Positions 8,745 through 17,637 of a stretch of DNA of 64,000 nt are shown here, one piece after another. The position numbers and the translations under genes were made by a program. Origin of the DNA: Chloroflexi bacterium TSY (GTDB lineage: Bacteria > Chloroflexota > Anaerolineae > Caldilineales > Caldilineaceae); NCBI GenBank assembly GCA_019217005.1, contig JAHBNG010000055.1, forward strand, positions 26,308 through 90,307, read 5' to 3'. Every line of letters begins with the position of its first letter. Within the stretch, counting starts at the first letter, position 1. The notes beneath the pieces were generated by a model that saw only the letters and a list, made by a program, of their open reading frames with translations, ran no database searches and was not told where the DNA came from.

Positions 8745-9824
8745 TCATACATACTGAGGAATCGCCACCTGCCCACCCCCTTGGTCAGCCGACTGCAACG
8801 CACAGATGCCAGCTGCAATCGATCTTGCCGCCTCACGAGGGCCAATCGCTGGTTCACCATCATTTTGAATTGCAGCCAAAAACGCTTGGGCCTGTTCGAT
8901 CTCCATTGTCCCGTGACCAAGACTGAAATGGCGGGCAATCTTGGGGTTGTTCCAGTTGGGCAGCGTCACCGGGATCATGCGGCGGGCACCGGAAAGATGA
9001 TTGTGGTAGATAAAGTTGACGGTGTCATCGGTGGAACGCCCTTGGTCGCGAGAGCGTTCAAAAGTACCTTGAGCGCCGTAGACCGAATAGTAGAGACAGT
9101 AGGGACGTACCATGCCATATGAGACGGTGACTTTGGCCACGGCACCGGTATTGGCCTTGAAGAGCGCCACGGTGGTATGGGTGGTGCTCCAACGAGATTG
9201 TTGGGTGGCATGGTAAGCCTGAGCTTCCACAAAACGCACGCTCATCAACCAACGCAAGGTATCGATGGCGTGAGGACCCCCTCCAAGCAGCGTTGTTTGA
9301 GGTGTGGCAGGGTGGATGCGCCAGTGGTCAGATAGACGATGGTTGACAATGTCGCCCATCTCATGCAAATATTTACCCTCTCCGCTAAAGACTTCACCGA
9401 GCTCGCCATGGGCAATCATGCGATGAATGTCTTGCAGACAAAAAGCATAGCGCACCTGGTTGCCCATGTGGTACTTTAAGCCAGTACGATCGGTCAACTC
9501 GATGATGCGCCGACACTCTTCTAAGGTCGTCGCCATGGGGATTTCTGAGAGGACGTGCTTGCCCGCTTCCAATGCCATGATGGCGTGTTGTCCATGGAGA
9601 TGGTCGGGCGTGGCTACGACGACGATCTCTACTTCTTTGTCAGCCAGCAGCTCTTCGTAATCGCTGTATTGGCGTTCCACTTCGAACTGATGAGCGACAC
9701 GCTCGCGCAAATCCGCATCTATGTCGCAGACGGCCACGACGCGGCTGCCTTCAATTGCTTGAAAGGCTTGGAGGTGAGATTTGCCTTGGCCTAAACCGAG
9801 AATGCCGACGCCGTATTCTATCAT
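8745..9824 (-). CDS. Gfo/Idh/MocA family oxidoreductase
   Basis: 359-residue NAD(P)-dependent dehydrogenase, probably acting on a sugar or sugar alcohol. N-terminal Rossmann motif GILGLGQGKSHLQAF (residues ~8-22), then VVAVCDIDAD and VVVATPDHLHGQHAIMALE. The usual EKP is replaced by EIP (SEIPMA, ~95-100), so the typical Lys of the family is absent here. It follows the permease gene at 9874 by about 50 nt and is probably the catabolic partner of the sugar transporter. Confidence 0.85.
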   Translation of the reverse strand: MIEYGVGILGLGQGKSHLQAFQAIEGSRVVAVCDIDADLRERVAHQFEVERQYSDYEELLADKEVEIVVVATPDHLHGQHAIMALEAGKHVLSEIPMATTLEECRRIIELTDRTGLKYHMGNQVRYAFCLQDIHRMIAHGELGEVFSGEGKYLHEMGDIVNHRLSDHWRIHPATPQTTLLGGGPHAIDTLRWLMSVRFVEAQAYHATQQSRWSTTHTTVALFKANTGAVAKVTVSYGMVRPYCLYYSVYGAQGTFERSRDQGRSTDDTVNFIYHNHLSGARRMIPVTLPNWNNPKIARHFSLGHGTMEIEQAQAFLAAIQNDGEPAIGPREAARSIAAGICALQSADQGGGQVAIPQYV

Positions 9825-9873
9825 AAGATGTTCTTATAATGATTGGATTCCATTCTCTCTATCCGCAACGGGA

Positions 9874-10776
9874 TTAACCTTTGATCCCCGTCATGACAAC
9901 ACCTTTAATAAAGTATCGCTGGAGAGCAAAAAAGATGACAATGGAGGGGAGCATGCCCATGAGCGAACCAGCCATCAGCAAATGCTCTGTGGCCTTACCA
10001 CGCAGACTAAAGCTACCACCGAGCGTGCTGCGTAGCGAGAGCAAACCAGTGGTAATAGTATAGTTCTCCTGGCTGGTTAGGTAGATCAGCGGCCCCATCA
10101 GATCATTCCAAAGAAATTGGAACCAGAGGATAGAGAGTGTGATCACAACCGGCATAGAAAGTGGTATCAGGATAGTAAGGTAATAACGAAGTGGTCCGCA
10201 ACCATCAATTTTGGCTGCATCATTGAGGTCTTTGGGGATGCTTGCAAAGAATTGGCGAAAGAGAAAGATCGAAAATGCTCCTCCCCCAAAATAATGTGGA
10301 ACAATCAGCGGCAGAAAGGTGTTCCCCCACCCTAAAATATTGACAAAGAGAATGTAAGTTGGAATCAAGGTCACTTCGGCAGGGAGCACCATAGTGGCAA
10401 GTAAAATAACAAACAGGGTGTTTCGACCCCGAAAGCGAAATGACGAAAAACCATATCCCACAAAGGAAGCAGAAATCAGGCCACCGACAGACCCTGCCAA
10501 CGTAATAATTGCTGTGTTCCATACATAGCGAAAGAAGGGCACCACCTGCCCGACTTCGACAAAGTTCGTCCACTGTGGTTGAGGTGGATAGAGCAGCGGA
10601 GGAATTAATTGAAGCTCATTTGGACGCTTAAGCGCCCCCACAATGGCCCAATAGAGCGGGAAGAAGAAAATGACCGCCAACACAACTGTCAATACTGTTG
10701 CCCCAATATTAAAGCCATCAACGCGCCTATTTTGGATGCGTGAAGATTGTTGTTCTGCCTCCGTGATCGCGGCCAT
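9874..10776 (-). CDS. Carbohydrate ABC transporter permease (MalG/UgpE type)
   Basis: 300 residues with about six membrane helices. The EAA-type loop reads LNDAAKIDGCGPLRYYLTI near residue 190, the contact site for the ATPase. The C-terminus YFIKGVVMTGIKG is typical of MalG-type proteins. Second permease gene of the operon; no ATPase gene is present, so it presumably uses a shared MsmK/UgpC-like ATPase encoded elsewhere. Confidence 0.9.
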   Translation of the reverse strand: MAAITEAEQQSSRIQNRRVDGFNIGATVLTVVLAVIFFFPLYWAIVGALKRPNELQLIPPLLYPPQPQWTNFVEVGQVVPFFRYVWNTAIITLAGSVGGLISASFVGYGFSSFRFRGRNTLFVILLATMVLPAEVTLIPTYILFVNILGWGNTFLPLIVPHYFGGGAFSIFLFRQFFASIPKDLNDAAKIDGCGPLRYYLTILIPLSMPVVITLSILWFQFLWNDLMGPLIYLTSQENYTITTGLLSLRSTLGGSFSLRGKATEHLLMAGSLMGMLPSIVIFFALQRYFIKGVVMTGIKG

Positions 10777-10804
10777 AGCTATCCTTTAAAATTCGAGAAA
10801 CCGT

Positions 10805-11773
10805 CTAAAAGTTTGCCGTATCCGATTCATAGTAGACCCAGCTACGCGCCAGCCGCAACTGGAAGATGGTAAAGAGCATGACGATGAGAAACAGAATCCA
10901 TGCCAAAGCCGACGCATATCCCATCTTGAGATATTGAAAGAAGGTTTGGAAGAGATAGAGTACATAAAAGTAGCTGGCATAGTAAGGTCCGCCGCCTGTG
11001 GCGACATAGGCCGCGGTAAAGATTTTAAACGCCGCAATCAGACCGGTCACCAGGTTGAAGAAGATCGTGGGGCTGAGCAGCGGAATCGTGATGTGCCAAA
11101 ATTTGCGCATACGATTTGCACCATCCACCTCTGCGGCTTCGTAGAGTTCGGTTGGAATGTTTTACAAACCCGCCAAAAAGATAATCATTGTGGCACCACC
11201 CGCACTCCAAAGGGTGAGCAGGACAAAGGTCGGTTTCACCCAGGCCACCGAGTTGAACCATCCCGGCCCCTTAATGCCAAAGTTGGCCAAGATGCCGTTG
11301 ATGAGACCATACTCTGGCTGAAATAGATAGCCAAAGAGGAATGCCGTCACCACGGCCGGCACAATCGAAGGAATGTAGTAAATTGTCCGCCAAATTGCCC
11401 GGCCCGCAAGCTTGCGATCCAAGAGCAGGGCAAGGAAAAGTGAAAGCACCAGGCTCAATGGAACCGCCATCAGAACATAATAGGTCGTGTTCCACAAGGA
11501 TGTAGGGAATAGATCGTCCTGCGTAAAAGCCTGCACGTAATTTTTCATGCCGATCCAGCGAGCAGGAAGTGGGAACTCATAACGAGTAAAGCTCCAATAG
11601 AGCGAAATCAGCATCGGACCCAGGGTGAAGATTAAGAATCCCAGTACCCAAGGCAGAATGAAAAAATATCCCCACATTTCCTCAATGCGTGCAATGCGAC
11701 TCAGTTTGTTCCGTTGCGCTCTGCCGCGTCGATTAAATCGACCAATCATCTGACTCGATCCGGCTTGTGCCAT
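10805..11773 (-). pseudogene. Carbohydrate ABC transporter permease (MalF/UgpA type) with an in-frame stop
   Basis: Two pieces in the same frame, 11162-11773 and 10805-11161, are separated by a single TAA (11162-11164) within LAGL-stop-NIPTELYEAAEVDGANRM. In relatives this position is Gln (LAGLQ), as in the other operon's permease, so a CAA to TAA change explains it. The stop falls just before the EAA loop and removes the last two helices. Unless it is read through or is a sequencing error, the transporter would be inactive. Confidence 0.85.
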
Positions 11774-11800
11774 GATTCGATTATCCTATTAGCCCAACTT

Positions 11801-13135
11801 TTACGCTTCACCCGGTTTGGGTTGATCCAAAACCGCCTGCGTGGCTTCCTGGGCTTGGGCGCAACCATCTTCCACGGTCAGTTCATCCAACCAGATAGCG
11901 GAATAGATCTGCTGGATGGCATTCTTTGCCTCGGCCAATCGTCCATTGGCAGGCATCGGCATGGGTTGAACAACCTGCAATAGATCAAAGTGAGGTCTAA
12001 CTAACGGATCGTCAATCAGTACCGGATCTTCCCAGACATCTGAGCGCAATCCTGGCTCACCAATCCGGGAAACATTTTCGATGCCAATCTCTTTGCTACA
12101 GATAAATTTCTGCCACAGCCAGGTCTCATGCTTGTGCTCGCTGGAACTCAAAATTGGGAAGATATTGACACCGGCGAAGCCTCCCCGTTTCCCTGAAGGT
12201 CCAATTGGACCGGTCGCCAATTTCATCGTTGCATCATCTGATGTTGCATCGCCCAGGTAAGAACCTTCCCAGATGCCGGAAAGAACCATTGCCACTTTAC
12301 GGGAGGACCACAACTCAACCCGACTGGAGAAGCTAGGATTGGATAGCGCTACTTTATGTTCATTCATGGCGTCCCGTATCCACTTCACGCCCGCGATCGT
12401 GTTCTCATCATCGTACATAGCCTGCGTGCCTTCATCGTTTAGTGGCCAACCACCAAATGCCGAGATGGGCGTCAAGCTGGCCTCAAAATAGGGCGCAACC
12501 CATAAACCGTAGACGTCGATCTGATCCCCATTACGCTGGGTGAGTTCCAGTGCCGCCGTAATCACATCATCATAAGTCCATTCATCGGTCGGTTCAGCCA
12601 CCCCTGCTTCCTCGAAAAGCTCCGGCTGATAATAGAGCCCCGACCAGCCAGGGTGTCCGTTGACCGGTAAGGCGTAGAGCTTGCCCTCAATGCGACACGA
12701 TTCAATGGCCCCATCAAAATAGACTGAGAGATCATATCCGTCCTGTTCGACAAAGTCATCCAGCGGGTGAAAGACATTGCGGAGGACCAGATCGACAATT
12801 CCCCAGTGCGTTGCCGAACGGTAACAATCACCGGCTGTTCCCGATGCCAGCCGCGTGATCAACGTGGTGGCATAGTCTTCCGGCATTACCTCAATTTTTA
12901 CCGTGATGTTGGGATTCTCCTCGTGGAAACGCTCAGCCAGATCATTGCGGAAATCAACATCTTGAGGAATGTTGCGATCAAAGTGGGTAATCTCTACTGT
13001 TTCGGCGGAGACGCTGCCTTCGCTTGCCGTACTCCCACCTGGAGCTGCCGGCGTACAAGCAGCCAGCCAAACTGCGCCGACACTGGCAGAAGCGACTGTT
13101 AAAAATTGACGGCGTGAGATTTTCTCGTGATTCAT
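11801..13135 (-). CDS. Extracellular sugar-binding lipoprotein of the ABC transporter (Tat-type signal)
   Basis: 444 residues from ATG 13135, chosen because AAAGGAG lies about 6 nt upstream and the protein then begins with a Tat-lipoprotein signal: SRRQFLTVASA followed by WLAACTP, Cys being the lipidation site. An upstream in-frame start at 13216 would add 27 residues before the signal and is unlikely. The body matches family-1 solute-binding proteins (ALPVNGHPGWSGLYYQPELF, GGFAGVNIFPI). First gene of the operon; ligand unknown. Confidence 0.9.
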   Translation of the reverse strand: MNHEKISRRQFLTVASASVGAVWLAACTPAAPGGSTASEGSVSAETVEITHFDRNIPQDVDFRNDLAERFHEENPNITVKIEVMPEDYATTLITRLASGTAGDCYRSATHWGIVDLVLRNVFHPLDDFVEQDGYDLSVYFDGAIESCRIEGKLYALPVNGHPGWSGLYYQPELFEEAGVAEPTDEWTYDDVITAALELTQRNGDQIDVYGLWVAPYFEASLTPISAFGGWPLNDEGTQAMYDDENTIAGVKWIRDAMNEHKVALSNPSFSSRVELWSSRKVAMVLSGIWEGSYLGDATSDDATMKLATGPIGPSGKRGGFAGVNIFPILSSSEHKHETWLWQKFICSKEIGIENVSRIGEPGLRSDVWEDPVLIDDPLVRPHFDLLQVVQPMPMPANGRLAEAKNAIQQIYSAIWLDELTVEDGCAQAQEATQAVLDQPKPGEA

Positions 13136-13356
13136 GGGTTTCTCCTTTGGTATGTTGAGTACTGTCATAAATTTATTGGTTCTTCCGGAATAGAGGGGGC
13201 GGAACTTCCCGGACACGCTTTGTATGTAATGGCAGTTCCAAAAGGGCGCGTTGAAGAAGAACTGATAGAGAGAACCAGCAGCGTGTTATGTCAACATATA
13301 GATGAGGACAAAGGCAAGGAACCCAAAGGCGATACATAGTAAAAAATTAGAAGCAA

Positions 13357-14579
13357 TTAAGCGATAGGTTGGCGACGATGGGCTCGTTGCTGCAAATGGA
13401 AAGATTCATCATAAGGTTTCTTGTCTTGCCACAATTTCCAAATGATGCAAATCCAGCGATTAGCGAGAGTGCGATCAGCATGACTCTTTTTTGAGACCGC
13501 GTTGGCGAGCGGCGGTGTAAAAAGCAGCGGCCCAAGAAGACTCTTTGCGGGAGCAGCGAGCAAATTGCTGAGTAAAATAACGAAAGTCGTGATCGCAAGC
13601 TCTGCGGAAATGAACGGTTCTGACTTTGCCACTTTGTTTGGTGACAGGACAGGTTCCCGCCAGAGACTGAAGGCTCATGGGAGAGGGAAAGCGTTTCCTG
13701 TCTTCGCCAAACTTGACCAGAAGACTGGGAGCTAAAAGCTGGCCAGCACCAGGTAAAGAAGCAAAGATATGCTGATCCGGATGTTGCAGAAAAAAGTGAC
13801 TGTAACTGGTCAAGGGTCTCTTGTTCATAGCGCAGTGCAAGCAAAAGACATTCAGCCAGCTGAAGAGCTTCTCGTTGATACGCTGGCACAAATGCAGGAG
13901 CTGATGTGGGATAAGTGGCGGTTAACTTATCATAACAAGTGACCCATTTACGGGGTTGCGTATGTCGGTGCTGCTTGAGAAACTCTTGGAAGCCTTCATA
14001 GGTGGAGTTGCGCACATGCTCTGGCGTTGGATAGGTCAGAACCAGGTGGCAGGCAATCCGAGAAGGCCAGTTGCTGAAGACCTCAAGCAGCGCCGGATGG
14101 TAACGCAACAGGCAAGCGCGCAGACGGTTGGATAAGGCCACAGTCTCTTTGGTCCAGTATTGTGTGGCACTGCTGACCACTCGCATCTGCTGGAGTAATT
14201 CACTGCCAGGTGACCAAGGATAAAATCGATGGACATCGGTCCGCAACAAATCTGCTATCACATAGGCATCACTCTTATCATTATGCGCACCACTTTGACT
14301 ATAGCGCTCCCGACTCTTGTTCACCACATTCGGCGGCACCACATAGACATTCTTGTACCCGCTCGACCAGAGATAATCAATCAGCAAATTATGCGCTGTT
14401 TCCAGTCCCACTGTCACTTCATCATGGCTCGCTCCTGTCTTCTTTCTCATTTCTTCAATTTGGCGAAATCCCTTCTGGCTATGCTCTATCTGCGCATAGC
14501 CCAGCGCTCGTCCTGTCTCATCCAACATCATCACATCATGTTTCTTTTCACTCCAGTCGATTCCCATTTTCACTTTCAT
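13357..14579 (-). pseudogene. IS110 family recombinase, frameshifted
   Basis: Close relative of the gene at 3339-4556. The DEDD part (GIDWSEKKHD, GLETAHN, KSDAYVIADLLRTD) is intact. Near 13790 a run of six T (five in the relative) shifts the frame out of LFLQHPDQHIFASLPGAG. The Tnp domain continues in another frame (LAGTCPVTKQSGK). A second shift near 13490 leads to the frame ending AHRRQPIA. ATG 14579 has GAGGAGG 6 nt upstream. Slippage at the T run could rescue the first shift but not the second. Confidence 0.85.
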
Positions 14580-14639
14580 CTTGGACCTCCTCTCCCGTAT
14601 CGCCTGAGCTCCTCAACTTTGGACGCTGTTTTCCGTTTT

Positions 14640-14765
14640 CCTGTTATGGCACTCGAGGTGCTGCACGCTTTCGACGTTGCACGGCGTCGACCTGGCGGAC
14701 TGTCCGGGAAGGGCGGTCGCACCGCTCGAAGAGGTTGGTCCTTTTTGCCAGGTCGAGAGTCCAAT
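14640..14765 (-). ncRNA. Candidate IS110 bridge RNA (seekRNA), element 2
   Basis: Counterpart of the element 1 segment. Stem 14688-14696/14747-14755 keeps full pairing although three pairs differ from element 1. Hairpin 14649-14661 has GCAC/GTGC where element 1 has GCAT/ATGC. The loop between 14677 and 14684 is unrelated to that of element 1. About 29 nt around GTCCGGGAAG (14702-14711) are identical in both. Expression not shown. Confidence 0.7.
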
Positions 14766-14836
14766 AAGTTTCGGCTTTCCTTGCTTTTGCCTTCCCTTAT
14801 TTTATCTCCCTTTCCTATATTACCTAACAGGAAGAG

Positions 14837-15129
14837 GTCAGGCATGAGGTCGTCAACGAGACTCTTCTTTACCTCTTCCGGGAAGTTCGGGGCACTTCTT
14901 TGTCAACCCCCTGAGTTCCTGAAGAGCCATTTATTTTCATTTATGAACGAAGTAAAACAGAGAAAGTATTTGGAGACGGATTGATTGAATGTTCAGGGTC
15001 TAATCCGTGTGTGACCGTATAAATCCGTCTCCTATTTCTAGCTTCTTTCTTGGTTTCACTGAGTATAACTTTGCGAGTGGACCACTCTCTGACCTTATTT
15101 TAGCAAAATTTGACTTGGCAAGCGAATGT
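14837..15129. other. Intergenic region with a short hairpin
   Basis: Between IS110 element 2 and the permease stop. Holds TTCCGGGAAG near 14877, similar to the palindrome beside element 1, and an inverted pair GGAGACGGATT/AATCCGTCTCC near 14970-15035. No gene seen. Confidence 0.4.
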
Positions 15130-16035
15130 TCACCCTTTGAGTCCCGTAAAAACAATCCCCTGAATAAAATAGCGCTGGGCCACCGCATACAACACAATAC
15201 AGGGTGCGGTGACCATCACGCTGGCCGCCATGAGCAGATTCCATTGGGTGGTCTGATAGCTGCGGAAGAGATTGATGCCCAATGCCAACGTGTATTTATT
15301 GGTTGTGTTGAGATAGATGAGAGGGTTAAAAAAATCGTTCCAGTGGCCTAAAAAGGTAAAAACCGCAACCACTCCCAAAGCGGGTTTTGCTTGTGGCAAA
15401 ATGACGCGCCTATAAATCCCAAAAGTGGTCGCCCCGTCAATGCGCGCCGCGTCGTCCAGATCAAGGGGGAGACGCATATAAAATTGACGGAGCAAAAAGA
15501 CATAGAATGCGCCGCCTCCCAACCAGTAGGGTAAAATCAACGGAGCGTAAGTGTCCAGCCAACCCAACATGCGAAAGAGCACAAAAGTAGGGATGAGGGT
15601 GACGTGATAGGGGATCATGATGGTGCTGAGCAGAACCAGAAAGAGCACATCCCGTCCTGGAAAGCGTAAGCGGGCAAAGCCAAAGGCAACGAGGCTAGCA
15701 GCCAGAATCTGTCCTGCCATAGCCAATCCCGTCACCAAAATCGTGTTCCAATAGAAACGCAAAAAAGGAATCTGGTCAAAGACTTTGGTATAGTTCTCTG
15801 GTCGCCAAGGATTAGGAATCCATTGCGGTGGAAAGAGAAAGATGCGCCCACTGTCTTTGAAGCTGGAGGAGAGCAACCAGAGCAGCGGAATGAGCATGAC
15901 AACGGCACCAACGATAATCAGGCCATAGATCGCAACAAAATGGAACAGGTTGCGCACTCTGTATGTACTATATCCTATTGCAGATGTTGAAGAGTCGTTT
16001 GCGAGCATATCTACGTTGAATTGGTGAGGCAACAA
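15130..16035 (-). CDS. Carbohydrate ABC transporter permease (MalG/UgpE type), second operon
   Basis: 301 residues, about six helices. EAA-type loop LDDAARIDGATTFGIYRRVI near residue 190; C-terminus YFIQGIVFTGLKG closely resembles the permease at 9874. An internal ATG gives a protein starting MLANDSSTSA and may be the real start, since no good ribosome-binding site precedes 16035. Pairs with the permease at 16129 and the binding protein at 17638; no ATPase gene nearby. Confidence 0.88.
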   Translation of the reverse strand: MLPHQFNVDMLANDSSTSAIGYSTYRVRNLFHFVAIYGLIIVGAVVMLIPLLWLLSSSFKDSGRIFLFPPQWIPNPWRPENYTKVFDQIPFLRFYWNTILVTGLAMAGQILAASLVAFGFARLRFPGRDVLFLVLLSTIMIPYHVTLIPTFVLFRMLGWLDTYAPLILPYWLGGGAFYVFLLRQFYMRLPLDLDDAARIDGATTFGIYRRVILPQAKPALGVVAVFTFLGHWNDFFNPLIYLNTTNKYTLALGINLFRSYQTTQWNLLMAASVMVTAPCIVLYAVAQRYFIQGIVFTGLKG

Positions 16036-16044
16036 CTAGGTTCT

Positions 16045-16123
16045 GTTGACATTTAGCGTGCGCCCTCAGAGCGATCAGGGATCTAAACATAGAATTCTCT
16101 GAGGAGGGCTGTCAAATGTCAAC
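16045..16123. repeat. Hairpin element between the two permease genes
   Basis: GTTGACATTT (16045-16054) pairs with AAATGTCAAC (16114-16123), and inside GCCCTCAGAG pairs with CTCTGAGGAGGGC. Almost the whole 93-bp gap is this hairpin. It could reduce read-through between the permease genes or be a small mobile repeat. Confidence 0.6.
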
Positions 16124-16128
16124 GACTC

Positions 16129-17037
16129 CTAACGACGCCCCCGCACTTCTCCTTCATAAAAGACCCATAGCGCAGACGAGCGAATGATCAACGCTGTCAA
16201 GATGAGAATGACCAGAAAGAGAATCCAAGCCAACGCCGCCGCATAGCCCATGCGGAAAAATTTGAAAGCGTTTTGGTAGAGATAGAGCACATAAAAGAGC
16301 GTGGCGTAGCGGGGACCTCCTTGGGTCATGATAAATGGTTGGGCAAAGACTTGGAAGGCGAAGATCATATTCATGATCAGGTTGAAGAAGATCACGGGCG
16401 TCATCATGGGCAGCGTCACCGCAATAAATTTGGCCCACGCACCCGCTCCATCTACTTCCGCGGCCTCATAGAGATCGGTGGGAATGCCCTGCAGCCCAGC
16501 CAAATAGATGAGCATGGGACCACCAACGCCCCAAAGGCTCATCAGGATCAGCGACGGCAATGCCCAACGACTGTGGCCCAACCAAAGCGGCCCCTCAATG
16601 CCGACGTAGCGCAACAAGGTGTTGAGTAGACCAAATTCCGGATTGAAAATCCAAAGCCAGAGCATGGTACTGGCAATCACAGGCACCAATGTCGGCACAT
16701 AGAAAATTGTGCGCCATAGCCCCAACAGCCGCACGCGCTGATTCATCAACATAGCCAAGGCAAACGAAAGAATTAGCCCCAATGGTGTCCCAGCCACCAC
16801 GTAGATCGTCGTCACCTTGAGCGATTGCCAGAAAAGGCCATCATTGATGAGCCGATCATAATTCTCGAGCCCAACAAAGACCGGAGGCCGCACGACTTCA
16901 AAGTCGGTCAGGCTATAGTAAAAGGAAAATATGATGGGTCCAAGTGTGAAGATCAATAGTCCCAGCAGCCAAGGCGAAATGAAGAGATAGCCTTCCCATG
17001 CCTCGCGTCGGGCTTGAGGAGAGGTGTGAGATGTCAC
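16129..17037 (-). CDS. Carbohydrate ABC transporter permease (MalF/UgpA type), second operon
   Basis: 302 residues, about six helices. N-terminus EGYLFISPWLLGLLIFTLGP; EAA loop LAGLQGIPTDLYEAAEVDGA (about 190-209) is intact, with Gln at the position that is a stop codon in the paralogue at 10805-11773. First permease gene of the operon; separated from the binding-protein gene by 600 bp of repeats, which is unusual. Confidence 0.9.
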   Translation of the reverse strand: MTSHTSPQARREAWEGYLFISPWLLGLLIFTLGPIIFSFYYSLTDFEVVRPPVFVGLENYDRLINDGLFWQSLKVTTIYVVAGTPLGLILSFALAMLMNQRVRLLGLWRTIFYVPTLVPVIASTMLWLWIFNPEFGLLNTLLRYVGIEGPLWLGHSRWALPSLILMSLWGVGGPMLIYLAGLQGIPTDLYEAAEVDGAGAWAKFIAVTLPMMTPVIFFNLIMNMIFAFQVFAQPFIMTQGGPRYATLFYVLYLYQNAFKFFRMGYAAALAWILFLVILILTALIIRSSALWVFYEGEVRGRR

Positions 17038-17103
17038 TCGTTGTTGCCCTATTTATGACCGGATGATTAATAGACAAACAGCAAGTTCAAATTAGGCCGT
17101 TCC

Positions 17104-17281
17104 AGGTGACTGTCACTCCCGAAGGGACAGAAAGGGTTGACAAACTTTCGTCCTCGCATGGCCTCAAGTGACAGTCACCTTCCACTGATCTCGGGTTTGC
17201 GGCAGGTGACTGTCACTTAACAACCCAGCGGGCGTGAACTTCTCCTGAAACGTGGGAGATTTCGGGAGTGACTGTCACCTG
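17104..17281. repeat. 178-bp element with four GTGAC(W)GTCAC palindromes
   Basis: CAGGTGACTGTCACTCCCGAA at the left (17104) and its near-perfect inverse at the right (17261-17281) bound the element. Two more palindromes lie inside at 17167-17182 and 17204-17220. Either a small inverted-repeat mobile element or a cluster of operator-like sites upstream of the permease gene at 17037. Confidence 0.7.
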
Positions 17282-17364
17282 CCGCGCGAATGTGCCTATT
17301 CTAATTTGAAATCGCTGATAGACAAAACAAATAGAAGTCGTACAATGCGGAGAAGGTGTTCTCT

Positions 17365-17499
17365 ATTACACGCAGTAGACATAATCCTGCATTTCTCAGT
17401 CAAAACAGACTCGAGCGGGCCAAATGGTCCGAGATTCTCTACTGCGTCTTTTTTCGCCATTTGAACGCTCTACCTCTGAGAAATCCTACTGCGTGTAAT
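17365..17499. repeat. Palindromic element T, copy 2
   Basis: 135-bp core bounded by ATTACACGCAGTAG inverted repeats, identical by eye to the core at 46086-46220. An outer GCGCCATACGTGGCGACTC palindrome follows at about 17533-17551 on the right only. Lies between the permease and binding-protein genes. Confidence 0.85.
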
Positions 17500-17637
17500 C
17501 TCTAATGCCGCTTGTTCGCATGAGAGAATGCCGCGCCATACGTGGCGACTCTACCTTTGTACGGCGTTTATCTGGTTTGTCTATGAGATGACAAGATGAT
17601 GGTGATATGTGGTTCATCTTGCGATCTTGTCACTCGG

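Larger units (their letters stand above)
13205..14836 (-). mobile_element. IS110-type insertion sequence, element 2
   Basis: Shares the left-end sequence CTTCCCGGACACGCTT (13205) and right-end AGGAAGA (about 14836) with element 1, plus the conserved non-coding block upstream of the recombinase. It sits between the two sugar ABC operons, about 70 bp upstream of the binding-protein gene. Its recombinase gene is frameshifted, so it is probably no longer autonomous. Confidence 0.75.

Noticed and set aside
13786..13800. Programmed frameshift at the T6 run of the second IS110 recombinase
   Set aside because: A second, separate frameshift near 13490 is also needed, so decay is more likely.
17104..17281. 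CRISPR array suggested by regularly repeated GTGACTGTCAC
   Set aside because: Repeats are 11-20 bp, alternate in orientation, and spacers are of unequal length.
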